Notes under the pieces: model-generated
What the model saw: the letters and a program-made list of their open reading frames with translations, nothing else
Told to the model about the DNA's origin: nothing
The model's database searches: none
Assembly (NCBI GenBank): GCA_012960155.1
Contig: DUBU01000016.1
Location: forward strand, 1 to 64,000
Reading direction: 5' to 3'
DNA: 64,000 nucleotides
From: Micavibrio sp.
GTDB lineage: Bacteria > Pseudomonadota > Alphaproteobacteria > Micavibrionales > Micavibrionaceae
Part shown: one piece after another, positions 17,414 through 26,466 of the stretch
Layout: every line of letters begins with the position of its first letter
Position numbering within the stretch: position 1 is the first letter of the stretch
Translations under genes and position numbers: made by a program

Positions 17414-18502
17414 ATGACACGTGTAATTATCTTTTTAATGGCCATGATCCTGCCCTTTTTATTTATAGGGCCTGCCAGCGCGCAGGATCGTGCTGTGCCG
17501 CAGGAAGATACGCAAATCAAATTGTCTTTCGCCCCGCTGGTTAAGCAGGTCTCTCCTGCCGTTGTAAACATTTACGCAGAGCGCGTGGTCACGCAGCGCG
17601 TTAGCCCGTTTATGAGTGATCCGTTCTTCGAACAGTTCTTTGGTGGTTCTTTCGGCTTCGGTAGTGTGCCGCGCCAGCGCGTGGAGAACGCTCTGGGTTC
17701 AGGCGTCATCGTCGCTGCAGACGGTCTTGTGGTAACGAACGCCCATGTGGTTGAGGATGCAGATGAGATCAAGGTGATCCTGCCTGATGAGCGGGAATTC
17801 GACGCCGTAAAGGTGCTGTCTGATGAGCGCTCTGATCTCGCGCTACTGCGCTTTGATACCGAAGGTGAAGATGTTCCGTTCGTTGAAATGGCTCCTAGTG
17901 AATCACTCGAGGTTGGTGATCTGGTGCTGGCGATCGGTAACCCGTTCGGGGTAGGGCAGACCGTGACCAGCGGCATAGTCTCTGCACTCTCCCGTTCTAG
18001 CCTGAATATCAATGATTTTAATTTCTTTATTCAAACAGATGCCGCGATTAATCCTGGCAACTCAGGCGGCCCGCTTATTGCAATGGACGGTAAGGTCGTC
18101 GGTATCAATAGCGCCATCTACTCACGCAGCGGCGGCAGTATGGGCATTGGTTTTGCTATCCCGTCTGAAATGGTCGCCACGGTCATTGCGGCTGAGGCCG
18201 CAGGGCAGGCAGGTGATCATGGTGTTATTCGCCCTTGGCTGGGTGTCAGCGCGCAAAAGGTTACTTCCGATATCGCCAAGTCACTGGATTTAAAACGCCC
18301 GATCGGTGTGCTGATCGCGGCGCTACATAGCCATAGCCCCGCACGTAAGGCAGGGCTGAATGTTGGTGACGTGGTGCTGGCCGTCAATGGTAACGATGTG
18401 CGTGACCCGTCGGAAATGAAATTCCGTATGGCAACAGTGCCTTTGGGTGAGCACGCGGTCTTCTCGGTGCTCAGTAAAGGTAAGCAAAAGGATAACAATT
18501 GA
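17414..18502 (+). CDS. Do-like (DegP/HtrA) periplasmic serine protease, truncated after PDZ1
   Basis: The N-terminus is a Sec signal peptide with the cleavage region GPASA-QD. The protease domain has the full catalytic triad: His in VVTNAHVVED near residue 113, Asp in SDLALLRF near 143, and Ser in NPGNSGGPLIA near 219. One PDZ domain follows (VIRPWLGVSAQK to about residue 350). The reading frame stops at TGA 18500–18502, whereas homologues continue into a second PDZ domain. That domain is found downstream (18503–18856) in the same frame. See the next entry for the probable pair of compensating indels. Confidence 0.9.
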   Translation: MTRVIIFLMAMILPFLFIGPASAQDRAVPQEDTQIKLSFAPLVKQVSPAVVNIYAERVVTQRVSPFMSDPFFEQFFGGSFGFGSVPRQRVENALGSGVIVAADGLVVTNAHVVEDADEIKVILPDEREFDAVKVLSDERSDLALLRFDTEGEDVPFVEMAPSESLEVGDLVLAIGNPFGVGQTVTSGIVSALSRSSLNINDFNFFIQTDAAINPGNSGGPLIAMDGKVVGINSAIYSRSGGSMGIGFAIPSEMVATVIAAEAAGQAGDHGVIRPWLGVSAQKVTSDIAKSLDLKRPIGVLIAALHSHSPARKAGLNVGDVVLAVNGNDVRDPSEMKFRMATVPLGEHAVFSVLSKGKQKDNN

Positions 18503-18856
18503 CAAAGTCGCGCCGGGAACAAGCCGATCGCACCGCCTGATAAGCCAGACCGTGATGAGACTGTATTATCAGGACGTCACCCGTTTGACGGTGTCACAGT
18601 CGCCAATTTAAATCCCGCTGTGGCCTTGGAGTATGCACTGGACGTGGATGAAGAAAAGGGCGTTGTGGCTGTGGGTTTTGTGCGCCGAAATCTGGCTATG
18701 CGCTTTTTAGGTGAGGGCGATATAATCAAATCTGTAAACGGCAAAGCCATTCAAACGGTCAATGATCTTGAGGAGGTTTTAAAAACAAGCTCTTCCCGCG
18801 GCTGGGAAGTTGTCGTCAGCAGCGGCGGGCTGGAAAGCCGTATATTACTCAGATAA
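18503..18856 (+). pseudogene. Detached second PDZ domain of the Do-like protease
   Basis: Reading on in the protease frame past the TGA gives a Pro/Asp linker (KPIAPPDKPDRDETVLSGRH), then VANLNPAVALEYALDV and a PDZ core with FLGEGDIIKSVNGKAIQTV, ending at the stop 18854–18856. This matches the normal C-terminal part of alphaproteobacterial Do proteases. In the other frame between A4 at 18486–18489 and GGG at 18515–18517, the sequence reads QRITIDKVAPG, which fits the missing β-strand of the linker. One base lost in the A-run and one gained in the G-run would restore a full-length protein of about 480 residues. It could be a true lesion or two homopolymer sequencing errors. Confidence 0.75.
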
Positions 18857-18857
18857 A

Positions 18858-19184
18858 TTACTGAACTGCGGGCGCGCTTATCGGGGCTGCAATCTGCTGA
18901 CCTGCAAGGTAACCACCAACAGGCGCCGCTGTCACTGAGAGTGCAAGGCCAAGCATCAAAGCGTTTAATGTATTGGGCGCTTTGGAGCCAAAACGGCTGC
19001 TCATAGCATCGTTCACGTAGCCATTAGTGTTTAGTGCCGCAGATGTAAACATACCTGTGAGAAGGGACTGCGCAACGATTTGTGCTGTAGAAGATCCGTC
19101 GACAAGGCCAATAGCAGTGGCGGCTGTCGCGAACAGCGCTGGCAGCGTTAATTGTCTTCTAGCTGTTTCGGCAACTGATGTCAT
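18858..19184 (-). CDS. Small Ala-rich membrane protein, unknown
   Basis: This 108-residue protein has three or four weakly hydrophobic, Ala/Thr/Gly-rich segments (LPALFATAATAIGLV, LNALMLGLALSVTAAPVGGY). I recognise no family. Its stop lies 1 base from the end of the protease remnant, convergently. A GGGATTAT sequence before the ATG is a poor ribosome binding site, so expression is uncertain. The unrelated orphan membrane protein at 11421 has a similar composition. Confidence 0.6.
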   Translation of the reverse strand: MTSVAETARRQLTLPALFATAATAIGLVDGSSTAQIVAQSLLTGMFTSAALNTNGYVNDAMSSRFGSKAPNTLNALMLGLALSVTAAPVGGYLAGQQIAAPISAPAVQ

Positions 19185-19266
19185 GGCATAATCCCTATAT
19201 CTAAATATTAAACTTTAATAGGGTTTTACTGCGTAAATTGCTCAGATGTCAAGAAATATGGAAATA

Positions 19267-20070
19267 TTATGCGCTGAGAGCCATATTATCAATAAGGCGC
19301 GTCTTACCAAGCCATGCTGCAACCAACACTCTGTCCCATTCAGGCTTGATGGTGAGGTAATCAATCTTATCAAAGCCAGCATCTTTTAACTTGCGAATAC
19401 CGTTCTCGATCGTCGCCGCACGTTCGTTTTCATTGACTGTCGCAACATCGCGTAGAACACGGTTCAAGATGCGGGCGCTTGCGATCTCTGTGCCAAATAG
19501 ATAGGCGTTACGGGATGAAAGCGCAAGCCCTTCCGCGTCACGTGCAGTCTCGCCGCCGATAATCTCTATGGTCAGGTTTTCAGCCTCAGTCATCTCCTTG
19601 ATGACTTGTAACTGCTGATAATCCTTTTCTCCGAATACGGCGACATCGGGACGCATCTGCATAAAGAGGCGATGCACTACGGTGGCAACGCCGTCAAAGA
19701 AATGCGGACGGAAATCACTCTCCAGCCCTTGCGCCGCCCTTCCTGCCTTCACAGTAATCTCTGTCCCATTCGGGTACATATCTTCGGTACGTGGTAAATA
19801 GACAAGGCCTACACCGACCGTTTGCAGCTTGGCCAGATCGCCATCCACATCACGCGGATAGCTGTCAAAATCTTCGTTCGGAGCAAACTGGGTCGGATTC
19901 ACATAGATGCTAACGCTGACCACATCGGCTTTTGAGGCTGCGAGTTTCATAAGACCTAGGTGTCCGTCATGCAAAGCGCCCATTGTCGGGACAAAGCCAA
20001 CCGTTTTGCCGCCTGCCTTTATAGCATCGACCGCGGATTGAAGCTCCTCCAGACTGCGGGCGATGATCAT
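19267..20070 (-). CDS. panC: Pantothenate synthetase
   Basis: PanC joins pantoate and β-alanine with ATP, the last step to pantothenate. At 267 residues it is slightly short for the family. Motifs: PTMGALHDGHLGLMKLA (nucleotide-binding, residues 28–44), NPTQFAPNEDF, VFGEKDYQQLQVI, and LALSSRNAYL. It overlaps panB by 4 bases on the minus strand, giving a panBC operon. Confidence 0.95.
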   Translation of the reverse strand: MIIARSLEELQSAVDAIKAGGKTVGFVPTMGALHDGHLGLMKLAASKADVVSVSIYVNPTQFAPNEDFDSYPRDVDGDLAKLQTVGVGLVYLPRTEDMYPNGTEITVKAGRAAQGLESDFRPHFFDGVATVVHRLFMQMRPDVAVFGEKDYQQLQVIKEMTEAENLTIEIIGGETARDAEGLALSSRNAYLFGTEIASARILNRVLRDVATVNENERAATIENGIRKLKDAGFDKIDYLTIKPEWDRVLVAAWLGKTRLIDNMALSA

Positions 20071-20891
20071 GCGGCTTCTTTAATCTCGGTTTCTGGCTTT
20101 ACTGTGTAAAGGTTCTCGATGCGCGGGAATACACCTTCACGAACATCGGCAGCCCATTTGGAAATAGCGCCATCAATGTCCTGACGCAGTGTAGCGTATT
20201 CTGTTACGAACTTTGGAGGGACATCATGCAGCATACCCAGCAAATCATCTGTCACCAAAATCTGACCATTACAATGCGCAGACGCGCCAATACCGATGGT
20301 CGGAATATCAATCGCATCAGTTACAACAGCAGCGGCCTCATGAACAGTGCCCTCAATCACCATCATAAAAGCACCGGCAGCTTCAACAGCAAGGGCATCG
20401 GCAATCAGCTTTGTGACTTGCATATCATCCTTGCCTTTGATCTTGTATCCGCCTTCTTTAACAACGGATTGCGGCTGCAGACCGATATGCCCCATTACAG
20501 GAATGCCGGCTTCGACAATTGCTTTGATCTGGGCGCGCATATCAACGCCGCCTTCTAGCTTCACACCATCTGCGCCTGTTTGCGCCATCAGGAACTGCGC
20601 GTTTTTAACTGCCTCTTCAACACTATCTTCGTAACTGCCATAAGGCATATCTATAATGACGGGGCACTCAGGCTCAGCGCGCATAACGGCTTTACCGTGC
20701 GCAGCCATCATCTCGAGCGTTACACCTGTGGTATTCTCCATCCCATACAGAACCGTGCCGACACTATCGCCAACAAGCAAAAGATCAACGTGCGGCGCAA
20801 GGCTCTTCGCCATCGGAGTTGTATAGGCAGTCAGGCATACCAGTTTGTGCGGCTGGAAGTTGTCGTTCTGGTAGTCTTTCAAAGTTGCCAT
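20067..20891 (-). CDS. panB: 3-methyl-2-oxobutanoate hydroxymethyltransferase
   Basis: PanB transfers a hydroxymethyl group from methylene-tetrahydrofolate to α-ketoisovalerate, the first committed step to pantothenate. It has 274 residues: LLLVGDSVGTVLYG near residue 38 (metal-binding Asp), GADGVKLEGG, GHIGLQPQSV, and GIGASAHCNGQILVTDDLLG. The usual LTAYD reads LTAYT here. It leads the panBC operon, with a 120-base divergent region to rarA. Confidence 0.95.
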   Translation of the reverse strand: MATLKDYQNDNFQPHKLVCLTAYTTPMAKSLAPHVDLLLVGDSVGTVLYGMENTTGVTLEMMAAHGKAVMRAEPECPVIIDMPYGSYEDSVEEAVKNAQFLMAQTGADGVKLEGGVDMRAQIKAIVEAGIPVMGHIGLQPQSVVKEGGYKIKGKDDMQVTKLIADALAVEAAGAFMMVIEGTVHEAAAVVTDAIDIPTIGIGASAHCNGQILVTDDLLGMLHDVPPKFVTEYATLRQDIDGAISKWAADVREGVFPRIENLYTVKPETEIKEAA

Positions 20892-21011
20892 GTGTAATGC
20901 TCTTTCTGTAAGTGGAAATGAGTAGCCATAATTAACAATATTTGCTCCCGTGTCCAGAAACTGTTTATGCCTGTGATTGCATTACCCCCGTGATTGCTCT
21001 AAATCATAGAT

Positions 21012-22325
21012 ATGGTCGATCTATTTCAAAAAGATACTGCGGTGGCAGCAAACCAGTCAGAGGGCGATTCCACGCGGCCGCTCGCCGATCGCCTGCGTCC
21101 GAAAACACTCGATGAAGTGGTAGGACAAGATCATCTTGTTGGCGCGAATGGCACACTGTCTAAACTGATTAAAAGCGGACGTATGGTCTCGCTGGTCTTC
21201 TGGGGGCCTCCCGGATGTGGCAAGACAACGCTGGCCCGTATTCTGGCGCAGCATACTGACCTGCATTTTGAACAGATATCTGCGATTTTTTCTGGCGTGG
21301 CTGATTTGAAAAAAGTTTTTGAATCCGCACGCATTCGTAAACAGAACGGCAAGGGGACATTGCTGTTTGTGGACGAGATTCACCGTTTTAATAAATCACA
21401 GCAGGACGCGTTTCTGCCTGTTGTAGAAGACGGCACGATTACATTGGTGGGAGCCACAACTGAAAACCCGTCCTTTGAATTAAACGCCGCCCTGATGTCA
21501 CGCTGTCAGGTCATGGTGCTAAAGCGTCTGGATGATGAGGCACTGGAAAAATTACTGGCTCGCGCCGAAGAGGAAGCGGGCACAAAATTACCTGTTGATG
21601 ACGCCGCGCGAGAAGCGCTGAAGGCTATGGCTGATGGTGACGGTCGCTATGCGCTAACGATGGCAGAGCAAGTCTTTGCACAAAATGAGGAGTTGGATGT
21701 AGAAGGTCTAACAGCGCTCGTGAATAAGCGAGCGCCGCTCTATGATAAAAGCGATGATGGTCATTATAATCTGATAAGTGCCTTGCATAAATCCGTGCGC
21801 GGCAGTGACCCTGATGCGGCGCTATATTGGTTTGCGCGGATGCTGGCAGGCGGTGAAGACCCGCGTTTTCTGGCGCGCCGCATTACGCGTATGGCCAATG
21901 AAGATATCGGTCTCGCTGATCCGCAAGCTGTTCAGCATTGCCTTGTGGCATGGGATACATATGAACGCTTGGGCAGTCCTGAAGGTGAGTTGGCTCTGGC
22001 ACAAGCTCTGGTCTATGTCGCAACCGCACCGAAGTCTAATGCGGTTTATACGGCTTATAAAACAGCTCTGCGGGCAGCCAATGAGACTGGGTCGTTGATG
22101 CCGCCGAAGCATATTCTGAATGCCCCGACCAAGATGATGAAAGATCAGGGCTACAGTGACGGGTATCAATATGATCATGATACGCCCGAAGGCTTTTCCG
22201 GTCAGAATTACTTCCCTGATGAAATGAAGCGCCCGCAATTTTATAGTCCGCCCGACCGCGGCTTCGAGCGCGATATCAATAAGCGTTTAAGTTATTGGCA
22301 AAAGCTGCGCGACCAAAAATCATAA
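21012..22325 (+). CDS. rarA: Replication-associated recombination protein A (AAA+ ATPase)
   Basis: RarA/MgsA acts at stalled replication forks. It has 437 residues: [20 protein letters not shown] at the start, Walker [12 protein letters not shown] near residue 65, Walker [21 protein letters not shown], and sensor [12 protein letters not shown]. The C-terminal tetramerisation domain includes [20 protein letters not shown] and [13 protein letters not shown]. The order rarA–crcB–rluC–ATP12 is common in Alphaproteobacteria, here interrupted by a TerC gene and an AsmA gene. Confidence 0.95.
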   Translation: MVDLFQKDTAVAANQSEGDSTRPLADRLRPKTLDEVVGQDHLVGANGTLSKLIKSGRMVSLVFWGPPGCGKTTLARILAQHTDLHFEQISAIFSGVADLKKVFESARIRKQNGKGTLLFVDEIHRFNKSQQDAFLPVVEDGTITLVGATTENPSFELNAALMSRCQVMVLKRLDDEALEKLLARAEEEAGTKLPVDDAAREALKAMADGDGRYALTMAEQVFAQNEELDVEGLTALVNKRAPLYDKSDDGHYNLISALHKSVRGSDPDAALYWFARMLAGGEDPRFLARRITRMANEDIGLADPQAVQHCLVAWDTYERLGSPEGELALAQALVYVATAPKSNAVYTAYKTALRAANETGSLMPPKHILNAPTKMMKDQGYSDGYQYDHDTPEGFSGQNYFPDEMKRPQFYSPPDRGFERDINKRLSYWQKLRDQKS

Positions 22326-22348
22326 ACATACGACACGACTTGTATTGA

Positions 22349-23122
22349 TTACTCTATCGGCTTGGGCTTTCGAATGCGGCGTCTGTTGCGAACAAGCATA
22401 TTTAGAACTTCAACGCCGATCGAAAACGCAATCGCAAAGTATAGATAGCCGCGCGGAATATGGAAGTGCAACGCATCGGCAATCAGGGCGACACCAACCA
22501 GTAGCAAGAAACTAAGCGCGAGCATCTTGATCGTCGGGTGCTTTTCGATAAAGGCGGCGGTCGGTTCTGCGGCAACCATCATAACGCCAATGGCGACACA
22601 AACTGCGGCAATCATAACAGGCAGATGATCGGACATACCAACGGCTGTAATGACGGAGTCTAGCGAAAATACCATGTCCAGAACGGCTATTTGCGCAATG
22701 ACACCAAAGAATGTATGTACCTTCTTCTTGCCGCCATCTTCGTGATCATCGCCTTCAATTTCGTGGTGAATTTCATCCGTTCCTTTGAACAGCAGGAACA
22801 AGCCACCGATCAATAGAATGATGTCTCGCCATGAAACCTCGTGATCCCACACCGCAAAGATCGGTTTGGTTAAGCTCATGATCCATGCGATGGAGGCAAG
22901 CAAGCCTATCCGCATGACCAGCGCCATGATCAGTCCGATGCGCCGTGCCTTGGCCTGCTGGTCTTTGGGCAGATAGCCCGAGACGATCGACAAGAAAATA
23001 ACGTTATCAATGCCTAGAATGATTTCCAGCAATGTCAGCGTCAGAAAGCTGGCCCATACCGCGGGGGAAGTCAGCATTTCAGCAATAGAGAGGTCAGCAA
23101 CGGGCGCTATTTCGGTGATCAT
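22349..23122 (-). CDS. TerC/YoaE-family integral membrane protein
   Basis: This is a 257-residue protein with about seven membrane helices. It has the family signature LEIILGIDNVIFLSIVSGYL near residue 32 and the repeat-related MVFSLDSVITAVGMSDHLPV, each holding a membrane-embedded aspartate. A His/Asp/Glu-rich loop (HHEIEGDDHEDGGKK) lies between helices and may face a metal. TerC-family proteins are linked to metal efflux (manganese) and tellurite resistance. The substrate here is unknown. It is convergent with rarA and divergent from crcB. Confidence 0.85.
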   Translation of the reverse strand: MITEIAPVADLSIAEMLTSPAVWASFLTLTLLEIILGIDNVIFLSIVSGYLPKDQQAKARRIGLIMALVMRIGLLASIAWIMSLTKPIFAVWDHEVSWRDIILLIGGLFLLFKGTDEIHHEIEGDDHEDGGKKKVHTFFGVIAQIAVLDMVFSLDSVITAVGMSDHLPVMIAAVCVAIGVMMVAAEPTAAFIEKHPTIKMLALSFLLLVGVALIADALHFHIPRGYLYFAIAFSIGVEVLNMLVRNRRRIRKPKPIE

Positions 23123-23197
23123 TGAGGAATCCTATTTAAGCAATTGGATAAAAACGATAATAATGCTATGTAACTTAACATCAAACACAGGTGTTGT

Positions 23198-23581
23198 ATG
23201 CAGATGATTTTGGCCATAGCCGCAGGCGGCGCAGTAGGGGCAGTGCTGAGGCACTATCTCAATAGTTTTGCTGCCGCGCTGCTGGGAACAGGTTTCCCTT
23301 ATGGTATCTTTGCTGCGAATATTTTGGGCTCTTTTTTGATGGGCGTTCTGATTGTTTATTTTGCGCTGGCGGGCGAGGGAACGCAAACCATGAAAGCATC
23401 GTTTTTAACGGTAGGGCTTTTGGGTGCGTTTACAACATTTTCAACATTCTCGCTGGACGCGGCACTGATGATTGAGCGTGGACAGTTGATAACCGCAGGT
23501 CTTTATATCGGCGGCTCAGTGGTGCTGGCAATCGGCGGTTTGTTTTTGGGTATGGCTATTACAAGGATATTTTTGGCATGA
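23198..23581 (+). CDS. crcB: Fluoride channel CrcB/Fluc
   Basis: CrcB is a small dual-topology fluoride channel of the inner membrane. It has 127 residues and four hydrophobic helices. Family segments are GGAVGAVLRHYLNSF at residues 9–23, PYGIFAANILGSFLMGVL, and GLLGAFTTFSTFSLDA. No fluoride riboswitch was recognised in the 75 bases upstream. The stop overlaps rluC by 4 bases (ATGA). Confidence 0.94.
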   Translation: MQMILAIAAGGAVGAVLRHYLNSFAAALLGTGFPYGIFAANILGSFLMGVLIVYFALAGEGTQTMKASFLTVGLLGAFTTFSTFSLDAALMIERGQLITAGLYIGGSVVLAIGGLFLGMAITRIFLA

Positions 23582-24564
23582 GTGATGTGCGTGAAGTTGT
23601 AGTAAACGGAGCAGATGACGGGCAGCGACTGGATCGCTGGCTGAAGAAAAATGTACCTGAGCTTCCTTATGCTCTGGCGCAAAAGCTTATCCGTAAAGGC
23701 GCGATTAAGGTGAACGGTAAAAAAGCCAAGACTGACACGCGTCTTGCGACCGGAGAAATCGTGCGTCTGCCTCCTATGGAAGATAAACCGAAGGCGCCGT
23801 CTTACCGCGTGAGCCCTGACGATGAAAAGTTGATTAAATCCTGTGTCATTTTTGATGACGGCGATCTTGTGATCCTGAATAAGCCTGCAGGTTTGGCAAC
23901 ACAGGGCGGCGGCGATGAAAAGCGCCATATTGATGGTATGGTCTCCGTGCTTACAAATAAGGAAGGCATAGCCCCGCGTCTGGTGCACCGTCTTGATAAG
24001 GAAACATCGGGCGTTCTGGTCCTGGCACGTAGTCCCGAAGCGGTACGCAGGCTCGGGAAAATGTTCCAAGGCCGCGATATCCGCAAGCTGTACTGGGCTG
24101 TTACACTGGGCGTGCCCGCACAGCGCGAGGGTGAGATTCGTGCGCCGATCGGCAAAACCAAAGGTCCGATCAAAGATAAGATGATTATCGATGATGAAGA
24201 CGGTAAGCACGCGATTACCGATTTCGTTGTGGTTGATAAAGTGCAGGGGCAATCAGCCTTCGTAGCATTCATGCCGCGCACAGGTAGAACACACCAGATC
24301 CGCGTTCACGCGAGTGAAATTCTGGAGTGCCCGATTGTGGGCGACTCCCGTTATCACGGCAAAGGTGAAAAATGGGGCGAGATGGAGCAGCTGACTTTGG
24401 CGAATAGGCTTCATTTGCACGCAAGGCGTCTGGTCTTTAACCACCCGATTACAGATTCCCCGCTCGATGTTTGGGCTGACCTGCCTAAAGATTTGGTGAA
24501 AAGCTGGAAAACGCTAGGATTTAATCCATCTGAGAAAATCGACCCTTTTGAAGAACTGTTCTAA
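23578..24564 (+). CDS. 23S rRNA/tRNA pseudouridine synthase, RluC/RluD type
   Basis: The protein has 328 residues. The N-terminal S4 RNA-binding domain (GQRLDRWLKKNVPELPYALA) is followed by the RluA-type catalytic domain with LVHRLDKETSGVLVLARSPE near residue 137, where the Asp is the nucleophile, and TGRTHQIRVHASEILECPIV. The length and S4 domain fit RluC more than RluA. The exact target uridines cannot be told from the sequence. It is translationally coupled to crcB. Confidence 0.93.
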   Translation: MSDVREVVVNGADDGQRLDRWLKKNVPELPYALAQKLIRKGAIKVNGKKAKTDTRLATGEIVRLPPMEDKPKAPSYRVSPDDEKLIKSCVIFDDGDLVILNKPAGLATQGGGDEKRHIDGMVSVLTNKEGIAPRLVHRLDKETSGVLVLARSPEAVRRLGKMFQGRDIRKLYWAVTLGVPAQREGEIRAPIGKTKGPIKDKMIIDDEDGKHAITDFVVVDKVQGQSAFVAFMPRTGRTHQIRVHASEILECPIVGDSRYHGKGEKWGEMEQLTLANRLHLHARRLVFNHPITDSPLDVWADLPKDLVKSWKTLGFNPSEKIDPFEELF

Positions 24565-24591
24565 GGGCGCGAAGGATAAGGAAAACACAAT

Positions 24592-26466
24592 ATGGTCATG
24601 TTCAAAGAAGATGAAGAGCGTATCAAGGCGCAGGAAAAAGCCGAGAAGCTTGCCAAGCGCACACCGCTGGGGAAATGGTGTAGACGCCTTGTAAAGGTCA
24701 CATTGATCCTTGGTGTATTACTTTTCATTGGCTTGACCTTACTTAGCCGCATTGCGGGAAACAGCGAATATCTACAGCGCGGTGTAACCGAGTTTATGGA
24801 AAGCTCGACCGGCATGAAAGTCGCTATCGGTGAGTTTCATTATCTAAAACTATTCCCGAATGTGGGCATCCATCTGGAAGATGTACAGTTAACTGATCCC
24901 GACACGCAAGCCGTAACAGCAAGCGCGACCGAATTCCAATATGAGTCAGGCTTTTTCGATTTGATGTTCTCGCGCAACCGCATGAGTGTGCTGTCCATCA
25001 AAGAAGCGTTTGTCAGCAAAGCTCTGACAGGGCGCCGTAACCTGAACATCACGCAGGCAGGTCTTGATGCCAATGCCCTAGGCAAAGGGCAGCCGGGACT
25101 GTCAGCGAGCGGCACATGGGGCAAAGATGCATTCGCTGTGGCAATGGCTGGCGAAGTCGAGATGGCTGGAGAGAACATTAAATCATTTCAGCTAGTTAAA
25201 AATGGAGCATTCAACGCCAAAATTGGCGCCGTGGTAATTGAAGGCTCTGTTGGCGCGAGCGCGATTGGCGGCACGAAAATTGACGTTACAAAACTGACCG
25301 ACTCGAAAATGACTGCGACGGGCGAGATTACCTACAACAAGAGCTGGGGCGAACATAAGGTCGGGTTTGATCTGGCGATTGATCGTAACAAGCTTCAAGG
25401 CGATGTGGCGATCTCCCCTGAACTGGTCAAAGGCGATATTTATAGCCCGCAATTCCATATGGAAGATATAGATTCAACGGTCGATATGATTACGGCCTTT
25501 AGTGATTTGCTTAGTGACGACACTCAGGAGCGTTCAAAAGATATCAGCCTTCCTGAAGGCCGCGTCGAAGTCGATTTCGAGCTGGATGAATTGATGGGTA
25601 AGAACGTTAATCTGGGCAAGCTTGAAATACCTGTACGCATTAACGGCAATAAAATGACGATTAATAGCGTGAAGGGCACATTCAGCGGCGGCAAAGTCGA
25701 TTTGGAAATGGTACTGGATACGTCTGTTTCTCCCACCTCTATGATGTTGAAGGGCAATATGAAAGACTGGGATTACGGCCAAATTCAGGAAGTGTATCTA
25801 AGCCGCAAAAACCTCGCAGGTGATGCCGATGTCTTTGTGGAGCTGACGGCGAACGGCAATAATTTCGACGCAATGATGAATGCCTTGAATGGTAAAATCA
25901 CGATGATCGCGGGTGAAGGCCAGTTTGAATCCAAAGCGCTGAACGTTTGGGGCGCAGGTTTGGTGAATGCGATTATGCCTAGAATCGGTGATAACGATTT
26001 AACAACGTTAAATTGTATGGTTGCTGACTTCACCGTTGAGAACGGTGTGGCGAAAGCTGATCCGTTATTTCTGGATACAGCGCGTTTGAAAGTTGTTGGT
26101 GACGGCAAAGTGAATTTGGCACGCCAGACGATTGATTTGACTCTCGAACCTGAAGCCAAAGGCGCGGCCTTCTTGGATATCGCGACAGCGGTCAACGTTA
26201 AAGGCCCTCTGGCGAGCCCTGATATCGGCCCCTCAACATTCTCGTTGCTGGAAAAAATCGGTGGCCTGGCGCTGGGGGCTATTAACCCTGCCTTCCTGGC
26301 ATTCAGTATGACCGATCTGGGGCTGACAAATAATCACCCATGCGCCAAATTCTTCAATGAAGATGGGCAAGCAGCGCCAGCTGCGGAAAAAGCAGACGAA
26401 GCGCCTGCTAAGAAAACTGAAGAGCCAGCACCTGCAAGCTCTGCAAATGAAGGTGTGAACGAATAA
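24592..26466 (+). CDS. AsmA-like envelope protein
   Basis: This is a 624-residue protein with a charged cytoplasmic N-terminus (about 35 residues), one membrane helix (LILGVLLFIGLTLLSRIAG, about residues 43–61), and a long periplasmic part rich in β-strands. The AsmA-type N-terminal pattern is FHYLKLFPNVGIHLEDVQLT, and the C-terminal AsmA-2 pattern is TIDLTLEPEAKGAAFLDIAT with GPLASPDIGPS. AsmA-like proteins form grooves that move phospholipids between membranes. The last about 40 residues are a low-complexity Ala/Glu/Lys/Pro tail. The stop overlaps the next start by 1 base. Confidence 0.85.
   Translation: MVMFKEDEERIKAQEKAEKLAKRTPLGKWCRRLVKVTLILGVLLFIGLTLLSRIAGNSEYLQRGVTEFMESSTGMKVAIGEFHYLKLFPNVGIHLEDVQLTDPDTQAVTASATEFQYESGFFDLMFSRNRMSVLSIKEAFVSKALTGRRNLNITQAGLDANALGKGQPGLSASGTWGKDAFAVAMAGEVEMAGENIKSFQLVKNGAFNAKIGAVVIEGSVGASAIGGTKIDVTKLTDSKMTATGEITYNKSWGEHKVGFDLAIDRNKLQGDVAISPELVKGDIYSPQFHMEDIDSTVDMITAFSDLLSDDTQERSKDISLPEGRVEVDFELDELMGKNVNLGKLEIPVRINGNKMTINSVKGTFSGGKVDLEMVLDTSVSPTSMMLKGNMKDWDYGQIQEVYLSRKNLAGDADVFVELTANGNNFDAMMNALNGKITMIAGEGQFESKALNVWGAGLVNAIMPRIGDNDLTTLNCMVADFTVENGVAKADPLFLDTARLKVVGDGKVNLARQTIDLTLEPEAKGAAFLDIATAVNVKGPLASPDIGPSTFSLLEKIGGLALGAINPAFLAFSMTDLGLTNNHPCAKFFNEDGQAAPAAEKADEAPAKKTEEPAPASSANEGVNE

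Noticed and set aside
18500-18502. Possible UGA recoding (selenocysteine or Trp) in the Do-like protease
   Set aside because: No catalytic Cys/Sec is expected in this linker, no other gene in the window contains in-frame TGA, and TGA is used as a normal stop (for example in secY). The neighbouring shifted frame fits the family better, which points to indels.
23123-23197. Fluoride riboswitch upstream of crcB
   Set aside because: The 75-base interval lacks the conserved pseudoknot core that I would expect, and the divergent TerC gene occupies the rest.
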